Source: Pomacea canaliculata
Taxonomy: Eukaryota > Mollusca > Gastropoda > Architaenioglossa > Ampullariidae
Length of the DNA: 64,000 nucleotides
Reading direction: 5' to 3'
Assembly: GCF_003073045.1 (NCBI RefSeq)
Contig: NC_037596.1
Location: forward strand, 14,511,012 to 14,575,011
Both the position numbers and the translations under genes were made by a program. Positions 48,476 through 62,797 of this stretch are shown one piece after another (position 1 is the stretch's first letter; each line of letters starts with the position of its first letter). The notes under the pieces are model-generated. The model was not told the DNA's origin and ran no database searches. It saw nothing but the letters and a program-made list of their open reading frames with translations.

Positions 48476-51400
48476 GTTACACGCTTCAGTAGCCGTGGTT
48501 AATCAAACGTGTGACAGACGTTAGTCACATGGTATGGGTGGACGGACGGATGGACCTACCGACTGACCGAAACATTGTTTTCTTCGTTTGTGGAAGTAAG
48601 AAAATATACTTGGACATTGGTGACATTATAAGTACAAGCAACGATTTAAATATAGATCCCCCAACCGGATGTGAGTGTACAGCTGATTACAGCTCTGACC
48701 ACTTTTCTGTACGCGAGAAAGCCATCACCATCGTGAATGGCATGTCCAACACCATACCAGAGTTTCTGGACATCGTCTGGCCATGTGACCGACAATGTCC
48801 TCCATGAATCTTTCTAACTCATGGGTAGCTTGTCTCACAACGTGTGGATGTACTACCTATCAGTGCATGACGTATTACACACACACCACACAACCCTAAG
48901 CCTGAGCCCCCTTCAGATGACGATGAAGATGAAGAGACTTGTAGGTGAATCGAGTCGAAGAGGCAAAAATTCAGAAGAAAGTCACTGACAGAGTTATATA
49001 GAGAAGATGGCGGACGAAGATTGATGTTTGTTCACCTGCTAACTTGGACATTAGAGAGCGACTGCGGTTATTATTATATATGACGTCTTTTTCTGCTTCA
49101 AGTGACGTGGAACAAATGACGTCGGACGCAAGACATCACTATACAGGAAACAAGACGACACCCACCACTACTCATGACATCAAAATTTATAAAATGATGT
49201 CATACGCTGTCACAACAGTAGAGCAAAGACAAGGCTAATGAAGGGAACTAATCAAAACATCGACAAACTTGTCATGGAGTCTGAAACCTACAATAGCTGT
49301 TGCTATTTAATTAATGACTGTGATGGGATTTTTCAGTTTCATGTCATTTCGATTTATTTTAAATGAAGAGAAACATTACAAGAGACTAACATTCACAAGC
49401 TTAATTTTCACCTGGGCACAAAGGTGACTGTGTGACAACCTGCGAATTTACAACATTGCTGATGACGACCCGACAAATCCTAAAATAGATGACCTTAATG
49501 TTTGTGACAGCATCTCCAACAATGGGGTCAGCTCTCTTTCTCTCTCTCTCTGATATAGTTAGTTCACTAATAAAATTAATACAAAGAGATACACTGATTG
49601 TAATACAATTCATTATGATTGTTATTTTACACCTTTTGCTATTCCTTCAGGCATTTTACTCGTACGTCATCAGGAGAACAACACAGAAAGCTGACGGACA
49701 GTATGCGTTATGAACCCTGACAGACTTGCTCACAGCACCGTGTGGAGATATATGGCACGTGTGTGAAACAGATGTTGAGGCTATTTTTTCAATAGAAACA
49801 CGATATCCCACAGGTGCGACGTGGTGTATAGAGTTTTTGTTGTTTGTTGTCTAGAGGTAAGGTTAGCACGAAAACAAATCTTTCAAGTGCGCAGTTCTTT
49901 TCCCTGAACATTGTCCATACTATAACTGTCATGACCAGTCCCTTGTCTGACCAGATGCTGTGAATCAGTCGTTACTGATGTATAACAAACTCCATTAAAA
50001 AAATTGTGCATCCTCTATGAAGCGGACTAAGAGAAGTAATTTATCTCTGAAATAAATATATCAAGCCCAATCTTAATCGAAAGTTTGATTTTCTTGAGAT
50101 TTCCCGAAACAGTGGACACCCTTGATAACGACAGCAAGGTATGAACAAAGTAGCCAACATCCCAGAATAAGTCCGATATTTATTTATCTTTGGTAGTCCA
50201 GCATCCTGTGCTGTAAATCATTATCTTACAAACTGAACTCATGCATGACAACAATTGGTGTAGCACAATTCTGTAGCACAGGACTCCTTTTCAACCCTAT
50301 TTCGGGTGGCACGTCTAGGGTAGTTTAACAGCAGGAGGGTACGGGACACAAATACAACACATTCAGCAATTAATTAATTTATTTTAGTTATCAAACTGAG
50401 GCTTCAAATAAACTTTTATTTTCTGCGCCTTTAGCTTACAACTCTATCAATCCATCATTTTCACCGGTTTACCGTCGCTACAAAAATTTCTTGTACGTGG
50501 GGTGGGTGGCCTGCCACGCAGATGACAGCTAATCACATCTCATAGTTGTTGTTCCTGTCTTTTACGACGAAACTTTTCAAAAGTTTCTTAAGGCATTTAA
50601 ATGCCTCAAAACCTTTATCTGCGTCAGCTCGTAGACATGTTGGTTTATTTTGTGATCTTGATCAGAGCAATGAGTCAACATTTGGCTGAGATATTGGGCT
50701 TTATCAATTCGCACTTCTTCTTATTATTATTACTAGTAGTAGTAGCCCTAGTAGTAGTAGTAGTCCTAATTCGCACATATAAAACAAAATAATGAGAACT
50801 ACGAGGGTTTTATGCACCACCGCAGCTCAAATGCAGACTGAAACAGTCCAGTCCCTCCAAGGATCACGTGACACCAGTGAGCCATCCATCCGTGTTAGTT
50901 TCTGGGTTGTTTGGAGGAAATCACTGATACGGAAAGAAATGAGGCAGGAAATCCTTTTCCCTGTGAATTTGCTTTCATAAAACTTCTGTGACCATCAAAC
51001 ATTGTCCCAATATCCTGGTACGATGAGGAAAACAAAAACAAGTAACAGATTGCTTTTCACAGGTGCTGTGTTTTTTCCAGTCTTGTTTATTAGTAACATC
51101 TACGCTGCGACCACACGGTGTATACCAAGCAATTTCTTGGTCCCGTATACTGAACTCTGCCTGTAGTCTGAATAGAACCTACGACGAGCTACGTGGACAT
51201 GTTTGCTTCTGTTTATTGTTTTGCTCCCAATTCTGGTCATGATTAGACTTACTCATTGTAGATATTTTCCTGTACAGTTTTCTCTCGTAAACAATCTTGT
51301 CAATACTTTTATTACAAGAGAGAGAGAGTGTGGAGGGGAACCAAAAGATTGATCGAGCAGCAGATGGGTTACGGTAAATAAAACACAGGGTTAATAGGTC

Positions 51401-52675
51401 AATCTAGCAGAATAAGGTGAGTCTATAGCCACCTATGTAGTACATTATTCATGAGAATGCGCAACTGATGAACTTCTGTGACAGGACCAGAAGATGACGT
51501 GTCCACGTGACAAGAGAGGGCGGGTCGTGAGAAAAGTATTTATTCAGAACTCACTGCCATCTCCTGTAGGACTCAAGACCTTCTTACAGACAATCAAGAG
51601 GTAAGTATTATTGTATATGGGGGCATCCTGCTGCTGTCTTGGGCTCAATGGTCATAGAAGTTCATTCTTCCCTTTATATGAAGAATTTGATTCTGAAAAA
51701 CTGTAAATCATTATCCTCTACAAACTGAACTCAATCATGACATTTTGCTGATACGTGAAATATGATTGTGTGCAAACATCAGTTTTTGTTTTTGTTGTTG
51801 TTGTTTGTTTGTTTGTTTGTTTGTTTGTTTGTTTGTTTGTTTGTTTATTTGTTTGTTTTGGAGTCGAACCGACAAACAGTGGAAACTGTACGGGCTTGTA
51901 ATTATAACCCTCGGTAATTTACTTATGGGTAAAACCTACCGTAACATGTGCAGAAAATTCTCTGTAAAGTGAACCTAAAAACCTAACCAAATCTTGTGAT
52001 GCATCCGTTTATATGCGAAAGCAGCTGATTAACCTGACAAGCGACAAAACTTTCACTTACCTAGCTAGCCTGCACTGCTGGAATTCCAGTAAAAGATGTC
52101 ATTTCTCTGATATATTTGGTCAACGGTTGAAGCAAGAAATCTACAACTCAAATAATAATTTTAAAATAGAAAATTAGCAATCAGTTGCATGTCATAGTTA
52201 TTTATTCTAAACAAATGATGTTCTCGAACATTGTACGCTTAATTTCTGTTTGTTAAGAATCATTCTCATCAAAGAAGAAAAGCGAAGGGTTCGATGTTAA
52301 ATGGCTCATTCCGTTTTGTATTTTAGGCTTATTATCAGTTGAAGTACAAGGATCATGTCAACAGTTATTCGCCAAGTGGACTTTATGGTTTAGTGAAATT
52401 GAACAATGTTTTCGATAAATTGTCGATAGGTAAACCATTTTAATTCGGTCTTCACAATACCGTAGAGGCTACCATATGCTAGGCGAAAATTCTTTTTGTC
52501 ATAAGGACGACTCCACTGCGACCCTGTCCTGACCCCGAGTGTGTACAACGTGTGTCTGTAATGTACTGTGTGTATGAGTGAGTGAATGTTGTAGAAGTGT
52601 GTGTGTCTGTTATATGCTATTATGGATGCACAGCTGTTAATGATTTAGTCCATGTACGATTTATGAAAAGCGTTC

Positions 52676-52677
52676 GT

Positions 52678-52709
<32 letters not shown>

Positions 52710-52733
52710 TTGCTGCTGTTGCTGCTGCTGTTG

Positions 52734-52805
<72 letters not shown>

Positions 52806-52816
52806 TATTATTATTA

Positions 52817-52857
<41 letters not shown>

Positions 52858-52862
52858 TATTA

Positions 52863-52895
<33 letters not shown>
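52676..52895. repeat. Compound (TTG/CTG)n (TTA)n microsatellite in unit B
   Basis: Partner of 40983-41196, with frame-changing interruptions (TATATTA, TTTTATTA). Confidence 0.97.
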
Positions 52896-52896
<1 letters not shown>

Positions 52897-53708
52897 CGTG
52901 GCAACAGTGGAGAAAGCAATGGCTCCGTAGGTATTTAGCTGTTTGTAAAATGTGACAAAGACTTCTAGTGGTATATCAAACATTTGTGAACTTTGTTATA
53001 ATAACAGGTATCTGAAGAAATAACCGGATATTTTGTAATTTGGCACAAAAGCGTGAATATAGTCGCAAACCAAGCCGCAGCTGAGTACCCTGTCATTTTA
53101 TAATCCTAGGTATATTATTAAATGTTTATCTTGAAAAACTCTTATCCTAAAGGTCTCGTTATGATTAGCAAGCATATGATTGACAAAAATATTTTCCTAA
53201 AATCGTTTGTCGCTAAAAAAAAAAAAGCTTGCAGACCATCTCCCTCAGTTCTTGCACCGAAACAAACAAAAAAAAGCTTAGTTTGACAAAAGAAAGAATC
53301 GAGGCTTAATATTGGAACAACAAAACAATAGGTTTATCATTACCAGTCACTACGCAAACAAATAAATAAGTCAATCAGTACTTATAGCAATAATTGTACT
53401 GATCCAAGTTCTAGCTAATTTTGTTTCTGATCGCCGATATGTAACAAAACTCGGCATTTTACTCAAATGTTGGCTTATCCCTAGGGTGATCCTGAGCTTA
53501 CTCTTCAATATTAATAAACTAAACATTGTTAGTGTACAAGTGGGCATGAGCGTACACGCTTGGCTAAAGGGTTTCGGGTTTTTATATCATTGAAGTCGTT
53601 CTGAATTTTTGTACAATGAATAAGACGATACAGGGTTACTAGTTCAGACGACTTCTCCATCGGATACGTTGTAAAACTTGACTCATGTCTCTCTTTGCTC
53701 TGCTTGGC

Positions 53709-53715
53709 TATAAAA
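53709..53715 (+). promoter_or_regulatory. TATA box of arylsulfatase gene B
   Basis: TATAAAA in the same context as 42012-42018. The downstream 5' UTR and intron are essentially unchanged between the copies. Confidence 0.55.
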
Positions 53716-54339
53716 TGACTGCCCTCCAGCCATCTCTACTCACATGTTCACCAGTTCGAGTTACAGCCAGAAAGTTATAACTGTTTGGAAAAGTGTGTGT
53801 ACATGGTTAATCTCCTGTTTGAACATGCCTTTAAGTTTTCTTCTTGTTGATTCATTCCGAGACAAAAGCAGTCTGCGAACAGAAAAAGAATATTTTGTGT
53901 ACCAGATGCTTTGAATTTTTTATTTCACCTTTTTATTATTACATGTATCAAAACCTAACATGCATCATCCGCAATATGGAAAATACAAAGTTTTTGCTTG
54001 AAGTATGAAAGATTGTTGGCGAAAAACAATATTTATTGCCAAAACTGAGAGAACATCATACGAAAGAACAATTCCTTTCCATATTTTATTCGTTTGATGG
54101 TCGCAGAATGGATTATTTAAAATGTCTTGCAGGATTTGTCTTCTCTTCTACCCTTTCGCCCATTCCACCCTTTTCTCCACCCTTTGCCTTTTTTCTAGTC
54201 TTTCCTAACTGACATGCGTACAGAAGGGAGGATATAGATATGTAAGACAATCCAGCAGAGATTCAGTGTTTGTGTGTTATTGTAAATAATCCCTTGCAGG
54301 TAAACCTGGTATTTTAATCAGTCAAAGACTTCCAGAGTC

Positions 54340-57300
54340 ATGTTCCAAACACCGAAGCTGTGGCTGTGGATAGCAGTCTTATCCTGTCACCTCATCCACC
54401 GGGTTGCGTCAAGGACTCAGCCTCATGTGATCATGATCATGATTGATGATCAGGGTTACAACGAGCGCAGCTCACGCAACCCCGAGTTTCGGACACCCGT
54501 CATGGACAGACTGGAATCCCAGAGCGTGCGTCTGACCCGGATGTACATGCAGCCATCTTGCAGCATGTCACGGGCGGCCTGGATGACCGGACGCTACCCT
54601 CACACGATGGGCATCGAGCAGCCCTTTCAAGGGTATGATAACAGGTACAGGAGGTCATTGTCGTATTCTCTTGCTACCAAACTATGTGTCAAACACAGTA
54701 GGAATGACAGTACCACTCTCACACGAGAAAGTTTTTCAATCTTAGTCTGTACTAGAGACTGGTAAACAAACCTATTTATGACAGCTTTACCCGGACGTCG
54801 TATTCACTTTAGAAAATTTAAAAACAAATCATATAAATATACATTTGGGAACACGTGAGCAAAGAGCAGATATATTTTTGTGAAGATGATGTTTTTGTGC
54901 AATAGGTCTATACCTGTGGATATCAAGCTACTTCCACAGTACCTTAAGGATGCGGGGTACCAGACATATATGATTGGCAAGTGGCATTCAGGTATGTGTA
55001 GCTGGAGCATGGCGCCAACCAGACGAGGTTTTGATGCTTTCTCGGGCTGTCTCTTTGGCAACGGCGATCATTTCTTCCAATTTAAGGGTAATCCGTACGA
55101 TTTTTGGTAAGTAAATAACTTTTCTCTCTCCCCTTTTCTCTCTCTCTGGAAAAAGATAGCAGAAAGATACAACGGCACTGAATCCAGTTCTTTTCATCAG
55201 ATTATTTAAGCTTTCCCTGACTAGCTCTAGCACACCTACTTTTTCTGCTGCGCAGATGTAGAGTTTAAAAGGTGGGTTTTAACCGCTAGCCCGAACATAG
55301 TACTCATTACCAGCACCTATTATGCTGTGAAATAGGCGAAATACTATTCCTCAGTGTCAGAGTAAGATATTTGGTGCCTATCTCTGTAAACTTTACCTTG
55401 TAAACTCTACTATTGCGTTGGATTGGCATACCGGCGTTACGAAGTGGAAGTCAAATGTGCGAAGTGTAAGAATAATTAACAACAACTGATTACGAGCAGA
55501 CTTTTCTATTAGATTCAATATTATATTAGTTACACGCGTTATTATCATAAGATGCATGGTTTTGTCTGTTATTTATAATATATAAATAGATAAATATATA
55601 TATAAATCTTTGGACGTCACACAGGACGAACGAAACATTGGATCGTTCAGTGAGTGGACAATACGACACCGAGGTTCTAACACAACGAACTATCGACGTC
55701 ATCAAGGAACACAGGACGAGCAGGACGACTCAACCTTTTTTTATTAACCTGGCCTACAAGGCCATACACGTCCCCATAACGGTAGTTCTTGGATATTATT
55801 AATATTATTAAACTTAATCTGGCTACCATAAGATTTATTTTCTTCTTTAGTTTGGCCAGAGTGGCTTTGTATAGTTCTATATGGTCCACACATGATACCA
55901 TTGTTTTGGTCTACTAAGCTGAATTTGAAATGAAAAAAATATTTAATAGCAGGCAGTGTAGTTGTTTATCGTTTGATCATCAATCTCTGCACTTAATGAA
56001 CTTTTCTCTCGTGTCGAAAGGGTCGACGAAATGTCTTTAAGCTCTTGTGCTTAACTTTTGAAGAAAATTGAAAACAGCAAGCAAAACAAATAATAACAGT
56101 CTAGGAGACTGTAAAATGATTGTAGCAAACTAAGTTAAAACCTGAAACTACATCACCAATTTAACCAGTCTGTCAATGAACCCGAACCAGTCTGTCAATG
56201 TGACTTTTAAGAACCGTACACTGCCTCAGTCTGGTCCAGGAATAAGCAAAGTTCTTGTTCGCACTTAAAAAAATTCGTACATGTACTTACAAATTATGTG
56301 AAGTACCATTTGTGTATACTGTTTTCTTCTAAACAACCTGACTGTTTAACATCTCGGTAGATTAAACTAAAAATCATATAAATAATTTTATTATATAAAT
56401 ACAAAATGTAGCGTCTTTGGTTTTCAGGAAATTTAAACTAATAAGAAAGAAGTGTCAACGCCTGATCACTTTAATGATAAAGTTAATGGTAACATACATG
56501 GATTGAAGACATTCCTCAAGCACACCTTGCTAACTGTACTTAGACACTTCTGTACAGGTGCCGGAGTACTACAGCAAGAGATGTTCCCACATCAACGACA
56601 CCCTGCTCAGAGATCGCTGTGGCACCATGGCTGGGGTGGACGATGGCATCAAGAACATCACCGACACCTTGGAACAACTTGGCTACATGGACAAGCCACT
56701 GCTGTTGATGGTGACGAGCGACAACGGCGGCGACTCACCCTATGGGTGCGAGTTTCATTCGGGGTGGATATTCAGGGTGGATATTCAGTGTGTGCATGTG
56801 TGCGCGTTTGTCTGTAACGCTCTTTGTGTGCCTAGTTATATATACATATATCATAGACATATATACGTGTCTAAGTGTGCATGTATTTTATTTTTGAACA
56901 GAGCAAGCAACTGGCCGCTGAGAGGAAAGAAATCCACGGTTTTTGAGGGAGGCACCTTGGTCCCGGCCTTCATGTACAGCAGAGTTCTGTTCCCTGATGC
57001 TCCGCGGGATTACAACGGTCTGCTTCACGTCACAGACTTACCTGTCACCATCATCAACCTGGCAAACAACTCAACCACACCAGTGGTCATCCCCAACGTA
57101 GATGGCAAAAATCAATGGCTAGCAATAAAGTTAGTTCTACACTGTTCATAGCTTTATACACCGCACAATACGTGCAGCCATCATGTACACATTACAATTA
57201 TCATCTTAGTATCATACGTCGACAATATATAATAAGTACATCTCCGTTTCAAGTGTCCATAAAGGGTAAGAATAGTAAAACTAAAATACCCATACAAATA

Positions 57301-57793
57301 ATTGTATAAACACTACAAATATTGTCCAATACATTATTTATATATATAATCCCATTAATCTTGTGATAATTTGACTGAAAATTTAAATATTTTTGTCACT
57401 TAGGCAGAACGGGTCGAGCAAAAGGGACAAGATGGTGTATCAGATGTGGCTGGATGTAGGAGCTGTAAGAGTTGGCCAGTTCAAGCTCGTCTACCATAAA
57501 AGAGGTCCGTGTTCCGGGTGGCAAAATCCTCTTTCAGCGTTTAACACAACTCTCCCCGAAAACGTGACGATTGCAAAGGGTATATGCTGTTCGACTTGAA
57601 CAACGACCCTTACGAAATAAACGATTTGTCTGAAGACCCGCAATACGCCAGCAAATGAGCATCGTGATGAATTATTTTTAACAAGGAGAAGGCGAGAAGA
57701 ATACCTGCTCAGATCTCAGGTATGGATCCCAACATGCCTGGTGCTGGTGCAGACTGGACACCCGGGTGGTGTGATGCAGCCAATTCAGCCTAA
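54340..57793 (+). pseudogene. Arylsulfatase B-like gene B, 6 coding exons, indels in the last exon
   Basis: Exons 54340-54644, 54906-55106, 55625-55781, 56558-56745, 56902-57129 and 57404-57793. Exons 1-5 are fully open and in phase. Exon 4, damaged in gene A, is intact here (VPEYYSKRCSHINDTLL, then GYMDKPLLLMVTSDNGGDSP) and uses donor TATGG|GTGCGA to join ASNWPLRGKK. The active-site block is again CSMSR rather than CxPSR. Exon 6 lacks a G after 57566, lacks a C near 57649 and has an extra T near 57679, and it stops early at about 57599. Catalytic-domain residues all precede the lesion, so a C-terminally altered product is possible. It differs from gene A by very few substitutions (for example Leu to Gln near 54962, and GV to AF before NTTLPEN). 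Confidence 0.85.
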
Positions 57794-59329
57794 CAATGTT
57801 ACTGACCTGACACCCAGGAAGAGTTATTACAATTGTCAATGTACCCATCATTGTCTAGGCCATGAAACGAGCGATTACAAAATGCTCACTGAAGATAAAT
57901 TACGATGAATCTGATGTTATATTGAATTACTTGTGAAAGTAAACAAACATCTTCGCATCTATCGATTTTCCCTTTGATTTTTCAACTTGTATCTTGTGAA
58001 TGTGAGGTATCCTCTCTTGCAGTCACAGCGCATGTCTGTCTTGAAAGTATGCTCGAACTAAGCGTTTGTCTGTTTGTACAAGTGTTTACGTAGATGTTTC
58101 GAATTAACAGTTTTGTATTCTCCTAATGTCCTAAGAAGGTGTGCGAGTGAAAGAGAGCAAACCCACTACCCATGAGAAACGAAAATAAATAATCAACTTT
58201 GAATTCTACCATGAAAAAGTATTGAGAATTAACAAATAAATAACGAATTAAAGCAGAGTGCATATTTTCTAGCGAAGGATACTAGGAGCATAGTTACATG
58301 TTATTAAACAACGCGTCAGAAGGTTCTTGTCTTTTGCAAAACACAAATATCTGACAACAAGGTTGATCTTGATAAAAAAAAACACCCTCAATGTTGACAT
58401 CTTTGCTGTTTAAGTATCTTTATGTTGAAAAATGTACTTTTCCTTCTCTTCTTGCCAATGACAATTTGTAGGATGTGTCAGGATTGTTTCTCTTATTTAT
58501 TTTGAAAATCAGTCAAAATGTAGTACCTCTAGATGGTTGGGACAAAGAATTCCAAAAACTCTTGAGGCCTAACAATTGAGACACTCCTGATGATTTTTCT
58601 GGGAGCTCCTCTTTCGTAGAATATTGTGTTAACAAAACTTCAAAAGAACATTGCTTGTGACCCTAAGTATTTTCGAGTGGTCCAATGTTCATATAAATCA
58701 GTGTCCCGAGATGAGATCTGAACCAATTATTACATTAATTCACACTTGCATTTGAATATAATGAAATTATTTATACGAGTTGCAGTTAAATCTACCGAGA
58801 AGTTAAAGAAGTTCAGGTGGTTTCCAAAAATAATATTCACAAATTGCACTTCCCATAATTTGTTAGCAGGTCATTTACGAATTTTAGTGAAGTTCGAACA
58901 AGAACTTTGGTTTTTCTGACTTAGCCTGTGTAAGGTTCTTAAAAATCAGACATTTACAGACTGGTTTGGGTTAAATCAGTGATGTTTCAGGTTTTTACTT
59001 TGCTCTAACGAACGCAACATGTCGGGTTTCTCAACGCTGGACATTAATTTCTGCTAAATGTTTTTTGTCATTTAGCGATAAAAGAGATGTTAACTTTGAT
59101 GTCAAGTCATTCAGACCTAGAGAGGACAAACATGCGGAGTTGTTTAATGTGACTTTATTTTATTAATCTACTAATATTTTATTAATATCATTATTCTCAC
59201 ATTTACTGCTTTAGAAACTCAGTCGTAACACACCTTCATGTCTGTATTTTTGAAATAACCAGTCGCACCTACCGTGCATACGGCGTGCTTATCCCATGAT
59301 TCCTTCATCCTTGAAAAGCAATGGACATC

Positions 59330-62300
59330 CCACTGACGTCACAAAAGGTGTTTACTGTTTATGTCAATATCTGGAAAATAAAAGACAATATTGTGCGTAA
59401 TCAACCAATCTGTAAGCGAAATAACTGTTGTTAGATTGCGCACCACATGTGACTTTTGTAAATACGTTCCTTGAATAATGTTTTTGATGCTTGAGTGAAG
59501 ACTGTATACACAACTCCTTCTGTCAGACAAACGCATTGTCACGAAAGCTCTTTCTGGGGAAAGTCCGTTTGTTGCACATTAAAGATTTTCGATTACTGCT
59601 GACAAGTGAAAGGGACATAACTGTTTTTTCTTCTTCATGCTTCATTTCTCATACAGTACACAACACATTCTCTGTCAGGCAAACGCGTGATCACTAAAGC
59701 TTTTTTCTCTGGGGAAAGTCCGTTGGAAGGAAGGAGTGCCCATAAACGATTTTCCAACGCTACTGACAAATGAAAGGGACCGAATTTCTCTTATTTCTTC
59801 ATGCTTCATTTCTCATACCATACACCCCAGCTGTGACGTATGTTTCCTCTGATGAAGTTACACGCTTCAGTAGCCGTGGTTAATCAAACGTGTGACAGAC
59901 GTTATTCACAGGATATGGGTGGACGGACGGACGGACGGACCTACCGACTGACCGTCACATTGTTTTCTTGGTTTGTAGAAGTAAGAAAATATACAGCTTA
60001 TTGTAAAAGGAAGAATAACATTCTGTGAACATTGAACCCAAGACGGTAGCAGGATGCTCCCATATACATTAACACTTAACTCTTTATTGTCTGTAAGAAG
60101 GTTTCGAGTCCTACAGATGTCAGTGAGGTCTGAATAAATACTGTTCTCATGAGCCGTCCTCTCTTGTCACGTGGACCAGTCATCTTCTGGTCCTGTCACA
60201 ATAGTCTATCTGTTGCGCATTCTTATGAATAATGTATTACATAGGTGACTACAGACTTACCTACTTCTGCTAGATTGACTAATTAACCAGTGTTTTATTT
60301 ACAGGAACCCATCTGCTGTTTAATAAATCTTTTGGTTCTCCTCAACTCTCTCTCTCTTGTAATGAAAGTATTGAGAAGATTGTTTACGAGAGAAAACTTT
60401 ACAGGAAAATATCTACGATTAGTAAGTCAAATCATGACAAGAATGGGGAGCAAAACAATAAACAGAAGCAAACATGTCCATGTAGCTCGTCGTAGGTTCT
60501 ATTCAGACTTCAATGTACGGGACCAAGAAATTGCTTGGTATACACCGTGTGGCTGCAGCGTGGAGATTACTAATAAACAAGACTGGAAAAAAACACAGCA
60601 CCTGTGAAAAGCAATCTGTTACTTATTTTTGTTTTCCTCATCGTACCAGGATATTGGGACAATGTTTGATGGTCACAGAAGTTTTATTAAAGCAAAATCA
60701 CAGGGAAAAGGATTTCCTGCCTCATTTCTTTGCGTATCAGTAATTTCCTCCATACAACCCAGAAACTAACACGGATGGATGGCTCTCTGATGTCACGTGA
60801 TCCTTCGAGGGACTGGCAAAGAAAATACAAGTTTATTTGAAGTATCAGTTTGATAACTAAAATAAATAAATTAATTGATGAATGTGTTGTAATTGCTTGA
60901 CATTTGTTATGTGCATGAGTGTAGGACTAGGGTGTTGTGTAAGTCATCACATGTCTTTCACCAGGGGTAGAACATAGTGTGGAGCGGCCTTGCCTGTCAT
61001 ATACAAGACTGGTCACGTGAGAATGTGACTGCGTGTCTTTTGTTTTTCTTACCTTATCCATCTACAGGTGGGTTGTCAGTTGTGATTTGTGTCCCGTACC
61101 CTTTGTCGCCGCCATTGCAGTGTAGCTTAGATTTCGTACTTGGGCGTTGGTCGTCACCTCCAGCTGTTAAACTACCCTAGACGTGCCACCCGAAATAGGG
61201 TTGAAAGGGAGTCCTGTGCTACAGAAGTAAAATGTCCAACAATAATTCTTGAATAATGACGTGTATTAAGGAATGTAAAGAGGTTGTATGGATGGGGGAC
61301 AGGAAAGCACTGAAGGCAGCGCAGAAAGAACTTAAAAAGATAAATAAGGAAGGAAAGGAAAAACACAAACAAAAGATCGAGTAGCTACTTTGAGAAGATT
61401 GAACTAGGATGGCAAAGACTCGGGAGAAATAATGAGTTGGAAAACTTTGATGCAAAGTTTGTTGATGCAGTTTTTGTCGTGGAAAATCCAAGAACTTCCT
61501 CAAAAGACCTTTGGCTACCTGTCAAAGGTAAATATTTCAAACTAAGGCCAGCAGATGAATTCGGGAGGATCATGTGTTCTTTGGTTACTTCACCTGCTTA
61601 GTGCCTCATAAAGGTTTTGTCGATTGTCGAGTTATCTAGTTCCGCATGTTACCATCATTTTTAAAGTGTATTTTTAGATTTTGTTTAGTTGTTAGGTTGC
61701 TAGCTGCACAGGTTGTTTTTTAACCCATGAGTAAATTGCCAATGTTCATCATTACAAGTCCGCACAGCTAACTTTGTCTGTCGACACGACTGCAGAAATA
61801 ACTAATGTTTGCACACGATCGTTCCACGAATAAACAATTGTTGTCATGCATGAGTTCACTTTGTAAGATAATGATTTACAGTGCATGATGCTGGACTACC
61901 AAAGATAAATAAATATCTGACTTATTCTGGGATGTTGGCTACTTTGTTCATACTTTGCTGTCGTTATCAAGGGTGTCCTCTCTTTACGGCGATCTCCAGA
62001 AAATGAAACTTTCGATTAATATTGGGCTTAATATATTTATTTCTGAGATAAATTACTTCTCATAGTACGCTTCATAGAGGATGTAGATCTTTTTAATGGA
62101 TTTTGTTATACATCAGTGACGACTGATTCAGAGTTTGGTCAGACAAGTGACTGGTCATGACAGTTATCGTATGAGCAATGTTCACGGAAAACAACTGCGA
62201 ACTTGAAAGATTTGTTTTCGTGGTAACCTTTACTCTAGAAAACAAACAACAAAAACTCTATACACCACGTCCCACCTGTCGGATATCGTTTTTCGATAGA

Positions 62301-62460
62301 AATAATAGCCTCCTCATCTGTTTCACACACGTGACATATATCTCCACACGGTGCAATGAGCAATTAGCCTGTCAGGGTTCACAACCCATACTGTCCGTCA
62401 GCTTTCTGTGTTGTTCTCCTGTTGACGTACGAGTAAAATGGCCGAAGGAATAGCAAAAGG
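59330..62460. repeat. Inverted, rearranged repeat mosaic
   Basis: Blocks match in reverse complement 28250-27820 (59330-59940), 25460-24870 (60030-60640), and 50480-50090 (61150-61980), then in direct orientation 26150-26700 (61960-62520). The order shows several breakpoints. No gene beyond the scraps listed separately. Confidence 0.7.
61245..61605 (+). pseudogene. Coding-like segment, possibly LINE ORF2 linker
   Basis: One frame reads GDRKALKAAQKELKKINKEG and KEKHKQKIE, then a single-base frame change leads to YFEKIELGWQRLGRNNELEN and FVDAVFVVENPRTSSKDLWL, ending at a stop after SLVTSPA. The first part resembles the basic helical linker before the reverse transcriptase domain of some LINEs. 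The second part is protein-like but not recognised. Confidence 0.35.
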
Positions 62461-62797
62461 TAGAAAATAACAATCATAATGAATTGTATTACAATCAGCG
62501 TATCTCTTTACTGAAGTCATTATCAAATCTTTGCTGCGAAGAAAGTAAAAACTGAGTTTATTAATGATCTACATTAAATAGTGATGAATTATGTTTGTGT
62601 GTATTAATTTTATTAGTGAACTAACGATATCAGAGAGAGAAAGAGAGAGCTGTCCCCATTGTTGGTGATGCTGTCACAAACATTAGGTCATCTATTTGAT
62701 GATTTGTCGGGTCGCCATAAGCAATGTTGTAAATTCACAGGTTGTCACTCAGTCACCTTTGTGCCCATGTGAACATTAACCTTAGTCTCTTGTAACG

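Larger units (their letters stand above)
48480..59215. repeat. Segmental duplication unit B
   Basis: Direct copy of 37690-47530, with extra sequence near 49200-49620 and 50090-50450 that is absent from unit A. The end is sharp: both copies share text through CTGCTTTAGAAA and then diverge. Confidence 0.88.

Noticed and set aside
60290..60743. Frames of 105 and 76 residues
   Set aside because: They lie in a repeat block present four times in the window with no conserved frame between copies.
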